Below are positions 30,448 to 38,341 of a stretch of 64,000 nt of DNA, in pieces. The position numbers were made by a program, and so were the translations under genes. The number at the start of each line of letters is the position of its first letter. Position 1 is the first letter of the stretch. The stretch is from Acinetobacter pittii ANC 4050. GTDB lineage: Bacteria > Pseudomonadota > Gammaproteobacteria > Pseudomonadales > Moraxellaceae. The notes beneath the pieces were generated by a model. It was not told where the DNA came from. It saw nothing but the letters and a program-made list of their open reading frames with translations, and ran no database searches. The stretch is taken from the NCBI RefSeq assembly GCF_000399685.1, contig NZ_KB976987.1:2309954-2373953 (forward strand), in the 5' to 3' direction.

Positions 30448-31179
30448 TTATTAAAATTATTTAATTTCAATAAATTCAGATTAATATTCAAACCATTAAA
30501 ATATATTTTATGATTTTAAAAACAAATAATATAAATATAAGAATAATTTATAAATATAGAAATTCTCTTGTTTAAAAAAAGATTTTTTTAATTCTTTAAA
30601 TTAGGGTGTCGGCTGACCCAATTTAGCTTTTAAACGAAGGAAATCTCAGCCGACGGCGTACATATACCAAATTATTATTACAACGGCTCCTATCAATACG
30701 TTTATTTTACAATTTAAAAAAGATAATTAATTAAAAATATTATAAAGCCCAGCCCTATTATTTAAGTCATTAAAATTATTTAAATTAATATTATTAAATT
30801 AAATACTCAATATAAAACCAATATAAAAAACAATAATTTATAAAAAATTAGAATTTCCACATTTAATAAAAATATTTTATTTCAATAAGATAAATCATAT
30901 TTATTCTATATTTTAAAAATAAATATATTATTTTATTCTTAAAATATTTTTATTAACTCACCTCTTTTTTGTGTTTAAAAATGTTATCAAAAATAATCGT
31001 ATTTTTTATTTAGTTGATTTTGAATATATTTAAAAATTTTCGGTAATAGCAGTGACCCATTACACAACTTGACACCAAATAGTAAAAAATTAAATACTCT
31101 TTCTCAATTATGTGGTTTAACGCACATAATAAAACAATAGTAATAAAAACGTCTCAAACAAATCACATGGAAATAGATT
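30448..31179. other. Long AT-rich non-coding region
   Basis: About 730 bases of very AT-rich sequence with no supported gene. The only GC-rich feature is the stem-loop at 30608-30654. The promoter and leader of the repeat-protein gene at 31180 must lie in its right part. Confidence 0.6.
30608..30654. other. GC-rich stem-loop in an AT-rich desert
   Basis: GTCGGCTGA (30608-30616) and TCAGCCGAC (30646-30654) are perfect 9-base inverted repeats around a 29-base loop. The arms are far richer in G and C than the surrounding several hundred bases. No U run follows, so it is not a standard terminator. It could be part of a small RNA or a mobile-element scar. Confidence 0.4.
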
Positions 31180-34098
31180 ATGTTTATTAAAAGTATTTTA
31201 TCTTCGATTACTAATATTATCCCACTTCCTGAAAACAGTAACACAAGCAATAATTTAGGTAATGGCTCTGGCGATGGCCTATTAAATGGTGCAGCCTCAG
31301 GTAATGGAGAACATAACTACGGTATTGGAAATGGAATTGGTGATGACGCCAGTATTACTGCCCCAATTACCATTCCCCTCAACCTCTCTGGTAATTCAAT
31401 TACACTCATAGGCAACTCATCTTCTAGTTCAGTCAATACTTCTCCAACAACCACTTCAAATAATGTTAACGACAACGACACTACTATTAACGGTAATGGT
31501 TCTACAGTTGGTGGCGGTGCAGGCAATGGCTCTGGCGATGGCCTATTAAATGGCATCGCTTCAGGTAACGGCGAACAAAATTTTGGGATTGGTAATGGCA
31601 TTGCTGATGACGCAAGCATTACTGCCCCACTTTCAATTCCAATTAATCTTGCGGGTAACTCAATCACTTTAATTGGTGATTCATCTTCAAACTCGGTCAA
31701 CAACTCTTCGACCAATACATCGAACACAGTCAATGACAACGACACCACCGATAATGGTAATGGCTCGGGTGCAGGCAATGGTTCTGGTGATGGCTTGCTC
31801 AATGGAATTGCTTCTGGAAACGGAGAACATAATTACGGAATCGGAAATGGTATTGCTGATGATGCAAGTATTACCGCGCCAATTACTATTCCCCTCAACC
31901 TTTCTGGTAATTCAATTACCTTAATTGGCAACTCATCTGCGAGTTCAGTAAATACCTCACCAACCACTACTTCAAATACGGTTAATGACAATGACACCAC
32001 CGATAACGGCAATGGTGATAGTGGCGTGAGTGCACTTGGCAGCTCCGGCAATGGTTCTGGTGATGGTGCAGGCAATGGCCCAGCTTCAGGTAATGGTGAA
32101 CACAACTATGGTATTGGCAATGGTAACGGCGACGATGTTGATATTACTGCCCCAATTACCGGTGTTCTGAACTTATCTGGGAATTCATTTACTTTAATTG
32201 GTGATTCTTCATCAAGTTCAGTCAACACAGCCCCAACAACGACTTCAAACACGGTTAATGACAACGACACTATTGATAATGGCAACAGTGGCGGAATTGG
32301 CGGTGGTTCAGGAAATGGCTCTGGAGATGGACTATTAAACGGTGCGGCTTCTGGCAACGGCGAACAAAACTTCGGTATTGGTAATGGCAACGGTGATGAT
32401 GCTGATATCACTGCCCCAATTACTGGTGTTTTGAATTTCTCTGGTAACTCTTTCTCGCTCATTGGAAATTCATCTTCTAGTTCGATTAATACCGCCCCAA
32501 CCACAAGCACCAACACGGTTAATGACAATGACGTGACTGATAATGGCAATGATGGTGGTGCACTTGTAGGCGGAAGTTCTGGAAACGGTTCTGGTGACGG
32601 TCTACTCAATGGCGCTGCTTCTGGCAATGGCGAACATAACTATGGCATTGGTAACGGAAATGGTGACGATGCAGACTTCACATTCCCACTGACTGGCGTA
32701 CTCAACTTTTCTGGAAACTCGATTTCAGGCTTTGGTAGCTCATCTAGTGACTCAGTAAATATTGCACCAACCACAACGACTAACACAGTCAATGATAATG
32801 ACACTATTGATAATGCTAATTCGGGCCGCCTCATTGGTGATTCTGGTAATGGCTCTGGCGATGGTTTACTTAATGGTGCAGCGTCTGGTAATGGCGAACA
32901 TAACTATGGCATTGGTAACGGAAATGGTGACGATGCAGACTTTACGCTTCCATTTACTGGTGGCTTGAACATTTTAGGTAATGCTTTATCAGGGATCGGC
33001 GGCTCTTCGACTGACTCTATCAATATTTCACCGACAACTACTTCAAATACAGTCAATGACAACGACACAACCAATAACGGCAACACTTCAGGTGGTGTGA
33101 TTGGTTCTGGTGACTCAGGCAATGGCTCTGGTGATGGCTTATTAAATGGCATTTCATCAGGTAACGGTGAACATAATTACGGTATTGGCAACGGTAATGG
33201 CGATGATGTTGATGTTACTGCTCCTATCACCACACCAATTAATGTATTAGGCAACTCTTTCTCATTTATTGGTGGTGAAGGTACAGGCGATATCTTAGGT
33301 CCGATTACTGGCGTTATTGGTGGTATTGGCGGTGATGGAGATATCTTAAGCCCAATTACTGGCATCATCGGTGGCATTGGTGGTGATGGAGATATCTTAA
33401 GCCCAATTACTGGCATTATCGGTGGAATTGGTGGTATTGGTGGTGATCTAGGCGATAATCCAATTACAGGTATTATTCAAAGCGGTATCGACGTTCTACA
33501 AAATTTAGAGAGTCTAAAAACAGGTTTGATTAACACAGGTATTGATACGATTGCCGACACAATTATTGGGGTATTCCCAGATGCAGAGCATCCTGTAGGT
33601 GATTTTGCTGATCTTGGAAAACTACTTTTTGAGACTTCACGCGATAGTGTTAACGGTACGCTTGAGGCTATTTCCGACCTTGCAGGCGTTGACCTTGATG
33701 GTGCGAGCGGCTCGTTCACTGGTGTAATTAATACACTGCTTACTAATGGTTCAACGGCTTCGACTATTATTCAGCATATTGTAGGTGATGACCTTGTGAC
33801 TGAAAACGGTGGTCTCTTGGGTTCAATCACCACGATTATTGGTGGCGTTGACAGTGGCGACGGTGGATTCTTAGGTGGTCTAGATGGCTTAATTAGTATT
33901 AACTATGGCGACTCAGACAATAATAACTCTGGGAATGTAGAAGATATTTTAGGAAATATCCTCGGCTCGGTAGGCTCGAATGAAGGTATTGCTGTTGGTG
34001 AACCTGACCCAACGGGCGGCAGTTTGATTAACACGATTTCTTTCACATCGGTAAATCAGTTAACTGACCAACTATTGCATGCTTTGCCGACTGTCTAA
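31180..34098 (+). CDS. Large Gly/Asn/Asp/Ser-rich repeat protein, 972 aa
   Basis: I do not recognise a named family. The protein has a short amphipathic N-terminus (residues 1-18) with no cleavable signal peptide. Eight tandem repeats of 84-91 residues follow (about residues 27-700), each with GNGSGDGLLNG, ASGNGEHNYGIGNGNGDD, a more hydrophobic ITAPITxxLNLSGNSxxLIG segment and TVNDNDTTDNGN. Three copies of a GDILSPITGIIGGIGG unit come next, then a non-repeated C-terminal domain of about 220 residues (from NPITGIIQSGID). The Gly/Asp-rich units recall calcium-binding RTX-like repeats and suggest a secreted or surface protein, perhaps exported by a type I system. That is inference; no dedicated exporter is adjacent. 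A terminator follows. Confidence 0.7.
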   Translation: MFIKSILSSITNIIPLPENSNTSNNLGNGSGDGLLNGAASGNGEHNYGIGNGIGDDASITAPITIPLNLSGNSITLIGNSSSSSVNTSPTTTSNNVNDNDTTINGNGSTVGGGAGNGSGDGLLNGIASGNGEQNFGIGNGIADDASITAPLSIPINLAGNSITLIGDSSSNSVNNSSTNTSNTVNDNDTTDNGNGSGAGNGSGDGLLNGIASGNGEHNYGIGNGIADDASITAPITIPLNLSGNSITLIGNSSASSVNTSPTTTSNTVNDNDTTDNGNGDSGVSALGSSGNGSGDGAGNGPASGNGEHNYGIGNGNGDDVDITAPITGVLNLSGNSFTLIGDSSSSSVNTAPTTTSNTVNDNDTIDNGNSGGIGGGSGNGSGDGLLNGAASGNGEQNFGIGNGNGDDADITAPITGVLNFSGNSFSLIGNSSSSSINTAPTTSTNTVNDNDVTDNGNDGGALVGGSSGNGSGDGLLNGAASGNGEHNYGIGNGNGDDADFTFPLTGVLNFSGNSISGFGSSSSDSVNIAPTTTTNTVNDNDTIDNANSGRLIGDSGNGSGDGLLNGAASGNGEHNYGIGNGNGDDADFTLPFTGGLNILGNALSGIGGSSTDSINISPTTTSNTVNDNDTTNNGNTSGGVIGSGDSGNGSGDGLLNGISSGNGEHNYGIGNGNGDDVDVTAPITTPINVLGNSFSFIGGEGTGDILGPITGVIGGIGGDGDILSPITGIIGGIGGDGDILSPITGIIGGIGGIGGDLGDNPITGIIQSGIDVLQNLESLKTGLINTGIDTIADTIIGVFPDAEHPVGDFADLGKLLFETSRDSVNGTLEAISDLAGVDLDGASGSFTGVINTLLTNGSTASTIIQHIVGDDLVTENGGLLGSITTIIGGVDSGDGGFLGGLDGLISINYGDSDNNNSGNVEDILGNILGSVGSNEGIAVGEPDPTGGSLINTISFTSVNQLTDQLLHALPTV
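31258..33290 (+). repeat. Eight tandem ~265-bp coding repeats
   Basis: Repeat units inside the 972-residue protein gene begin at 31258, 31522, 31774, 32047, 32311, 32581, 32845 and 33118, a period of 252-273 bp. The eighth is shortened. Every spacing is a multiple of three, so loss or gain of units keeps the frame. Confidence 0.9.
33286..33445 (+). repeat. Three short tandem repeats encoding GDI-SPITG-IGGIGG units
   Basis: Three successive units of about 48-51 bp encode GDILGPITGVIGGIGG and two copies of GDILSPITGIIGGIGG. The last two are nearly identical at DNA level, which indicates recent duplication. Confidence 0.85.
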
Positions 34099-34124
34099 TT
34101 CGTTGGTAAAGATATAAACCTTAT

Positions 34125-34165
34125 AAAAGCACCTTTCAAATTTTGTATTTGGAAGGTGCTTTTCA
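34125..34165 (+). terminator. Terminator of the repeat-protein gene
   Basis: AAAAGCACCTT (34125-34135) pairs perfectly with AAGGTGCTTTT (34153-34163) over a 17-base loop and ends in a T run, 27 bases after the stop codon. Confidence 0.8.
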
Positions 34166-34207
34166 TTAAAGAGCTTTTGACAGCAATATGCTCATACTTA
34201 TAGAGCA

Positions 34208-34807
34208 TTAATCCAGACCTAAATAACCAAATACAGCTTTTTCAACTCGCTGCTGTAAATCATTTAAATCACTTTCCCCTGCTATACCTGCCGCGTTGAT
34301 CATTCCTTTACTTAAAGCAATTACATCTTGCGCGGCTGTCTGCGCATGTGGAATACCAGAACGTATAAACAGATCAGAAATTATGATTTCAAGTTCGTGT
34401 TGATGCTCCCTTTCCTCAATGTCTTTTCCAATAAGTTCGGAAGCAAATTCTAAAGTTCGTGCTAACTGTGGACGGCTTAATTGATACTGCACAGCGGCTT
34501 GTATGATGGGTTTTAATTTTTCTTTTAAATCTACGGCATCATTTTGCTCGATGGCTTCAACTATACGTTTTGAAAGCTCAGCTCGCTCACGTCGAATTAA
34601 CTCGACAATTAAGGCATCTTTAGAAGGAAAATATTGATATAGACTGCCGATGCTTACGCCAGCAAGTTCAGCCACGGCATTTGTGTTAAAGCCAGCAAAG
34701 CCTAAAGACTCCAAAATGCGAGCAGCCGCCTCTAAAATAGCTTCAAATGTAGCCACTGAGCGTGCTTGACGCGGGCGTTTGCGTGGGTCTGGAAGTGTTT
34801 CTGACAT
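34208..34807 (-). CDS. TetR-family transcriptional regulator
   Basis: A 199-residue TetR/AcrR repressor. The helix-turn-helix is clear: TFEAILEAAARILESLGFAGF followed by NTNAVAELAGVSIGSLYQYFPSKDALIVEL (about residues 18-70). The C-terminal helical domain should bind a small hydrophobic ligand. It is divergent from the darcynin gene with about 120 bp between start codons, and that region has two palindromes. It is therefore likely to repress itself and the darcynin gene. Confidence 0.88.
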   Translation of the reverse strand: MSETLPDPRKRPRQARSVATFEAILEAAARILESLGFAGFNTNAVAELAGVSIGSLYQYFPSKDALIVELIRRERAELSKRIVEAIEQNDAVDLKEKLKPIIQAAVQYQLSRPQLARTLEFASELIGKDIEEREHQHELEIIISDLFIRSGIPHAQTAAQDVIALSKGMINAAGIAGESDLNDLQQRVEKAVFGYLGLD

Positions 34808-34831
34808 GGCCCGAAATGCGAGTATTTAATG

Positions 34832-34861
34832 TGAGTAATCACTCATATACTGACTGAGTCA
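34832..34861. promoter_or_regulatory. Two palindromes in the TetR-darcynin divergent region
   Basis: TGAGTAATCACTCA (34832-34845) is an inverted repeat of TGAGT, and TGACTGAGTCA (34851-34861) is a perfect palindrome around one base. Their centres are 18 bp apart, between the two divergent start codons. They are good candidates for TetR operators. Confidence 0.5.
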
Positions 34862-34928
34862 TGTGGATATGACAAGCAAATGCTGTCTTTTCAGTTGAAC
34901 TACAACTCGCCTCAGTCATGGAGTGGTT

Positions 34929-35258
34929 ATGTCTAGAACCTATACTTTTTTTATTCATTTAAGAGCATTACCTACTTGGTTGGCTTTAGCTCGTGAAAAG
35001 CGGGCTGAGCTTAGTACACAGAAGCTTGAACCTATTTTTGAGAAGTACCCGACTGTAAAAGTTCGGTGGTATGACGTTGAAGCGTTTAGTACTAAAGCCA
35101 GTGATATTGCGGTGTTTGAGACGACATCTTTGCAAGATTATTATTTTGTGATTGATGCGATTCGAGACTCTGAGTTTTGTACAGTGCCCTACTTTGAGTT
35201 TGTAGAGATTATTCCTGCAATTGAAGATGGGTATGTTGAGTATGAAAGTTCTTTATAG
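34929..35258 (+). CDS. Darcynin family protein
   Basis: A 109-residue soluble protein that I recognise as the darcynin family (small proteins common in Acinetobacter, function unknown). The [22 protein letters not shown]-terminus and the [37 protein letters not shown] core are characteristic. The ATG at 34929 has a GGAG ribosome-binding site 5 bases upstream, better placed than the in-frame GTG at 34923. It is divergent from a TetR regulator, so it is probably ligand-inducible. Confidence 0.8.
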   Translation: MSRTYTFFIHLRALPTWLALAREKRAELSTQKLEPIFEKYPTVKVRWYDVEAFSTKASDIAVFETTSLQDYYFVIDAIRDSEFCTVPYFEFVEIIPAIEDGYVEYESSL

Positions 35259-35566
35259 AAGTTATAAACTTTTTTAGCTTTCAAAAGCTCTGTACAACCT
35301 AAACATGCATAGTTAAATTATTTTATAGTTACTAAACTAAAGATAGTCCAATTTAAATTATAGAATTTCATGAGAAAAGCACTAGTTTATTTAGCCTGTA
35401 TTTGTTTAAATATAAATAATTAACCTTAAAATAATCTATATATTTTTAAGAAAACTGAATAATGTTTAAACTAAAAATACATTATTCTAAATTAGATACA
35501 ACCAGCTATTAAATAGTATTTAACTAGTTTTTTATGAATATATATCGTTTAATTGGATAAATTTTT
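35259..35566. other. AT-rich intergenic region without a recognised gene
   Basis: About 300 bases of strongly AT-rich sequence between the darcynin gene and the coiled-coil protein gene. I see no gene, convincing terminator or repeat in it. Confidence 0.6.
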
Positions 35567-36961
35567 ATGAATAAAGAGATAAATATTGATCTTACATCTA
35601 CAGCGACAGATGTTACAAATATGAATAGTGAACCTATTCCAGAAGATCTCTTTTTAACACTAGAAACTAGTATACTGCTATCACAGCAAGAAACAATTAA
35701 CTCATCTAAATTATCTAGGCTATTACAAGACACCGATGGTGAATACCAATTAACAGCGTCAGGTGGACAAGTAGACCTTAAAAATTTAATTTTTGTTAAA
35801 ACTTTAGGCTTTAAACCTGAACGAGAAGGTAATTTTGAACTAATTTACAATAATATTTTGGGTCAAGAAAAAAGAATCTTTAATTCTACATTAAATAAAG
35901 ATGGACGCATTGTATTTTCAATTAACGATGTTGTAAGCAGATTCCAATTAAAATATGAAAGAAAACGTCTATCTATTTATAAAAGAACTATTATAGAAGA
36001 TCTCAAAATTTTTGGTCATGAGTTTGAAACTATAGTAGCTGAACTAGACTATTTTCGACAGGTAAAAGATGATAGAGAACAATATGAAGAAAAAATTTCT
36101 ATATTAAAGAACTCTATAACAGAAAAATTAACACAACTCACAACAAAAAAAGATGAGTATGATAAATATCTTGAAGATAATAGCAACTTTGAAGCCGAGC
36201 TATTAGAAAATATAGAAACTCTAAAAGAACAAAAGAGCAATTTACAAAACAATATAAATCAACAGAATATTGAGATAGAGTCGCTTAGCTCACAAATAAC
36301 AGCAAAAGATAACCAATTATCGAAACTAAATGAAGAGATTGCATACCAGAAAACGCGTGAGACATATTTATATGAAACTAATGAGCGCCTAGAAAAACGG
36401 AGAAAAGAGTTAGAAAAATCAGTAAATTTATTTCCAGATAATCTAGAAGGTTTCATTACAAGAGCAACTAAAACTAAATGGACGTATGGTTTTTTAGCAT
36501 TCATTCCTTTAATTATTTTAGGATTTATTGTTAATCTTTCTTGGGGTACACTAAAAGAATTTACAGCAATTTCAACAGTAGAAACTTTTGAAAAAGCATG
36601 GATTATATTAATTCAAAGGTTACCTTTCACCTTACTTATAATTACCTTAGCTTCAATGTGCTTAGCATTTTTATATAAAATGGTTCGACATTTAACTGAA
36701 ATTCAACAACAAGAACTAAATTTATCAAAAATCAGTATGCTTGCCCGTGATGTTTCAGATAGCGAACATAGCTCCCTAGAAGAAAAAGTAATACAAAAAC
36801 TACGTATTGATAGAAAAATGAAGTTAATTAGAGAATTTCTAAATTCTGAGTTTAATAGATATCAAACATTTATTGATAAAGAGGAACAAATCAAAGCTAA
36901 TAAATTTAGTAAAATAAGCTTACCTTTTAAAGTCCCATTCACAATCAGTAAAAATGAATAA
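35567..36961 (+). CDS. Coiled-coil protein with two transmembrane helices, unknown function
   Basis: A 464-residue protein of no family I can name. Residues 1-155 form a mixed N-terminal domain with no signal peptide. Residues about 160-290 are highly charged heptad-like sequence (EKLTQLTTKKDEYDKYLED, KLNEEIAYQKTRETYLYETNERLEKRRKE), a long predicted coiled coil. Two hydrophobic helices follow (about 308-330 and 350-372). The C-terminus (about 375-464) is charged and cytoplasmic. The gene is more AT-rich than its flanks and stands alone, suggesting horizontal gain. This build recalls orphan membrane effectors in defence loci, but nothing sequence-specific supports that. Confidence 0.65.
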   Translation: MNKEINIDLTSTATDVTNMNSEPIPEDLFLTLETSILLSQQETINSSKLSRLLQDTDGEYQLTASGGQVDLKNLIFVKTLGFKPEREGNFELIYNNILGQEKRIFNSTLNKDGRIVFSINDVVSRFQLKYERKRLSIYKRTIIEDLKIFGHEFETIVAELDYFRQVKDDREQYEEKISILKNSITEKLTQLTTKKDEYDKYLEDNSNFEAELLENIETLKEQKSNLQNNINQQNIEIESLSSQITAKDNQLSKLNEEIAYQKTRETYLYETNERLEKRRKELEKSVNLFPDNLEGFITRATKTKWTYGFLAFIPLIILGFIVNLSWGTLKEFTAISTVETFEKAWIILIQRLPFTLLIITLASMCLAFLYKMVRHLTEIQQQELNLSKISMLARDVSDSEHSSLEEKVIQKLRIDRKMKLIREFLNSEFNRYQTFIDKEEQIKANKFSKISLPFKVPFTISKNE

Positions 36962-37005
36962 CAATTATTAGTTGAATATCAAAAATTATATTTATACATA
37001 AAATT

Positions 37006-37043
37006 AAGTTAGCCTTATTTTATCTTTCAATATAGGCTAACTT
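37006..37043. terminator. Hairpin downstream of the coiled-coil gene
   Basis: AAGTTAGCCT (37006-37015) pairs perfectly with AGGCTAACTT (37034-37043) over an 18-base loop, 45 bases after the stop. A/T-rich flanks on both sides could serve either strand (it is between convergent genes). Confidence 0.55.
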
Positions 37044-37090
37044 ATTTAAAATAGAGTTTAAAGTTATAAAATTATCCTTCACTTAAATAT

Positions 37091-37654
37091 TTAAAATTTT
37101 ATGTAAATATTCCCCCAAAACCTCTCCAACACCACATCCCGTTCATCCACACGATTTGAGCTTAAAACCTGAAGCATCAAGCCATCAATTAAGTTTAAAA
37201 CCATGTTGGCATCAGGATTAAATGTATTGGTTTCCAGACTAAAGACCAGATCAAAAAGCTCTCGAAGCAGCCATTTCCGATATTCAACTGCCATGCGGTA
37301 AGCTGTGGGATAAAGCTGTTTTATTTCAAAAATAGCTTTAAACAAAAGATGGTAAAGGCTATTTACATCGACATGTAAACGGACAATCTCTTTGAGTTTA
37401 TCGGCTGCGGTTGGGTAACGGTGTGAATAGACAATTGCCAGAACTTCTTCTTTGAGTCGGCTTTTTTGAAAGATTAGACACATTTCAACAAGACGTTCTT
37501 TTGAGTGAAAGTAGTTATAAAACGTGGCTTTTTGAATTTTGGATTTTTTGATGATTAGGTCTACGCCTGCATTATGAAACCCATGCGTCGTAAAGAGTTG
37601 GATGGCAGTTTGAACAACCTGTAATTTTTTGGAAGATATTTCTAAAGTTGGCAT
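37091..37654 (-). CDS. TetR-family transcriptional regulator
   Basis: A 187-residue TetR repressor when started at the ATG at 37654. The frame extends to 37744, but the extra 30 codons run through a terminator hairpin and encode unrelated residues. The helix-turn-helix reads KLQVVQTAIQLFTTHGFHNAGVDLIIKKSKIQKATFYNYFHSKERLVEM (about residues 8-57). The ligand domain is not diagnostic. It lies directly downstream, on the same strand, of the C4-like RNA locus, so its expression may depend on read-through from it. Confidence 0.82.
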   Translation of the reverse strand: MPTLEISSKKLQVVQTAIQLFTTHGFHNAGVDLIIKKSKIQKATFYNYFHSKERLVEMCLIFQKSRLKEEVLAIVYSHRYPTAADKLKEIVRLHVDVNSLYHLLFKAIFEIKQLYPTAYRMAVEYRKWLLRELFDLVFSLETNTFNPDANMVLNLIDGLMLQVLSSNRVDERDVVLERFWGNIYIKF

Positions 37655-37694
37655 CGTTTTACCGTTATAAATTCTTATTGTTTCTAAATGAGAT

Positions 37695-37733
37695 AAAAAG
37701 CCTGTGCCCTTTTTGGGAGAAAAAAAGGCACAG
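37695..37733 (-). terminator. Terminator of the C4-like RNA transcript
   Basis: On the minus strand CTGTGCC (37733-37727) pairs with GGCACAG (37708-37702), with an inner T5/A5 extension, and is followed by GCTTTTTATC. It sits between the structured RNA and the TetR start codon. Confidence 0.7.
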
Positions 37734-37823
37734 CAAAGCCGCAAGACAGTGCTTGGCCCATCTCAAATTTTGTTGTTGATATGATTTTTTAGTCGTGACG
37801 AGCTAATACGTTAAAACTTTTAT

Positions 37824-37910
37824 TTAATTAAAAAGTTCTAAAGATTTGCTAAACGATATAGGAATAAAAGATTTGGCAATGGTTGCCAACAAAATAGAAA
37901 TGTTGCGCAT
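37824..37910 (-). CDS. Leader peptide of the C4-like RNA locus, 28 aa
   Basis: A 28-codon open frame starting at an ATG with a perfect AAGGAG ribosome-binding site (37922-37917) at 6-base spacing. The product is mildly hydrophobic (MRNISILLATIAKSFIPI then a polar tail). The SD overlaps the word ACCTAAG that can pair with the upstream antisense block. It is probably a regulatory leader ORF, as icd-type ORFs are in C4 immunity loci, rather than a conventional protein gene. Confidence 0.4.
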   Translation of the reverse strand: MRNISILLATIAKSFIPISFSKSLELFN

Positions 37911-37916
37911 GAGCGA

Positions 37917-38137
37917 CTCCTTAGGTAAAAGAAGTCCTACCGCATTACTGTCAAATAATGGTGGTAGAACGAAAGAGGGTTGACAGACTGAACCTAAGAA
38001 TCAGCACACCCGAGGGTGTCCCCCTTCCGTCCTACCGCAACAAAAAAGGGGGACGAACGAGTCTACATTAAAAAAATAAATTTTTTCAATGTACTTAGGT
38101 TCTGGCCTGTCAAAGCCAGCTGGCAATGTAGGCCAGC
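37917..38137 (-). ncRNA. C4-type antisense RNA and its target region (candidate)
   Basis: The minus-strand transcript should begin near 38137, just after a consensus promoter, and folds strongly. Three short words occur twice, with complements in a block between them. Upstream copies (plus coordinates): GTCCTACC 38029-38036, CTTAGGT 38094-38100, CTGTCAA 38107-38113. Downstream copies next to the SD: CTTAGGT 37920-37926, GTCCTACC 37934-37941, CTGTCAA 37948-37954. The complements GGTAGAAC (37963-37970), TTGACAG (37980-37986) and GAACCTAAG (37990-37998) lie in the middle. Extra hairpins are CCCCCTT/AAGGGGG (38020-38052) and TACATT/AATGTA (38064-38093). A middle block that can pair with either a protective partner or the SD-proximal target is the logic of C4 antisense RNAs of phages P1, P7 and P4. 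The family assignment is inference. Confidence 0.5.
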
Positions 38138-38143
38138 ACGCAA

Positions 38144-38172
38144 AGGATAATCTGAGAGTTTAGAAGTGTCAA
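38144..38172 (-). promoter_or_regulatory. Promoter of the C4-like RNA
   Basis: On the minus strand TTGACA (38172-38167, consensus -35) is followed by a 17-base spacer and TATCCT (38149-38144, -10). The predicted start lies at the first base of the structured RNA. Confidence 0.65.
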
Positions 38173-38341
38173 TGTAGCTTTTATGCCAAGTTATTAAATT
38201 TCTTATTATTTTTCATTAGATTAACTTAATTATTATTTAAGATATTATATGTAATTGTATTTTCAAAACTAAGCAGAAGCGATCCGTGCTTATTGATTTC
38301 TATCTTTTAACTTTTAATGTAAAACAACAAAACTAGAGAGA

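Noticed and set aside
31258..33445. Tandem repeats resembling a CRISPR or satellite array
   Set aside because: Units are 252-273 bp and coding in one continuous frame, with no short palindromic repeats or unique spacers.
31317..33719. A series of long Pro/Leu/Ser-rich open frames on the minus strand
   Set aside because: They are antisense shadows of the Gly/Asn/Ser-rich repeats; each repeat unit gives the same shadow, and none has a ribosome-binding site.
37655..37744. N-terminal extension of the TetR protein
   Set aside because: The extension runs through the terminator of the RNA locus and is unlike TetR N-termini; the ATG at 37654 gives a normal start.
37909..37983. Short plus-strand frame inside the C4-like RNA region
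   Set aside because: It lacks a ribosome-binding site, and the promoter, SD and terminator all point to transcription of the minus strand.
37917..38137. RNase P RNA, tmRNA, SRP RNA or 6S RNA
   Set aside because: The hallmark conserved segments of those RNAs are missing; the repeated complementary words fit a C4-type antisense RNA better.
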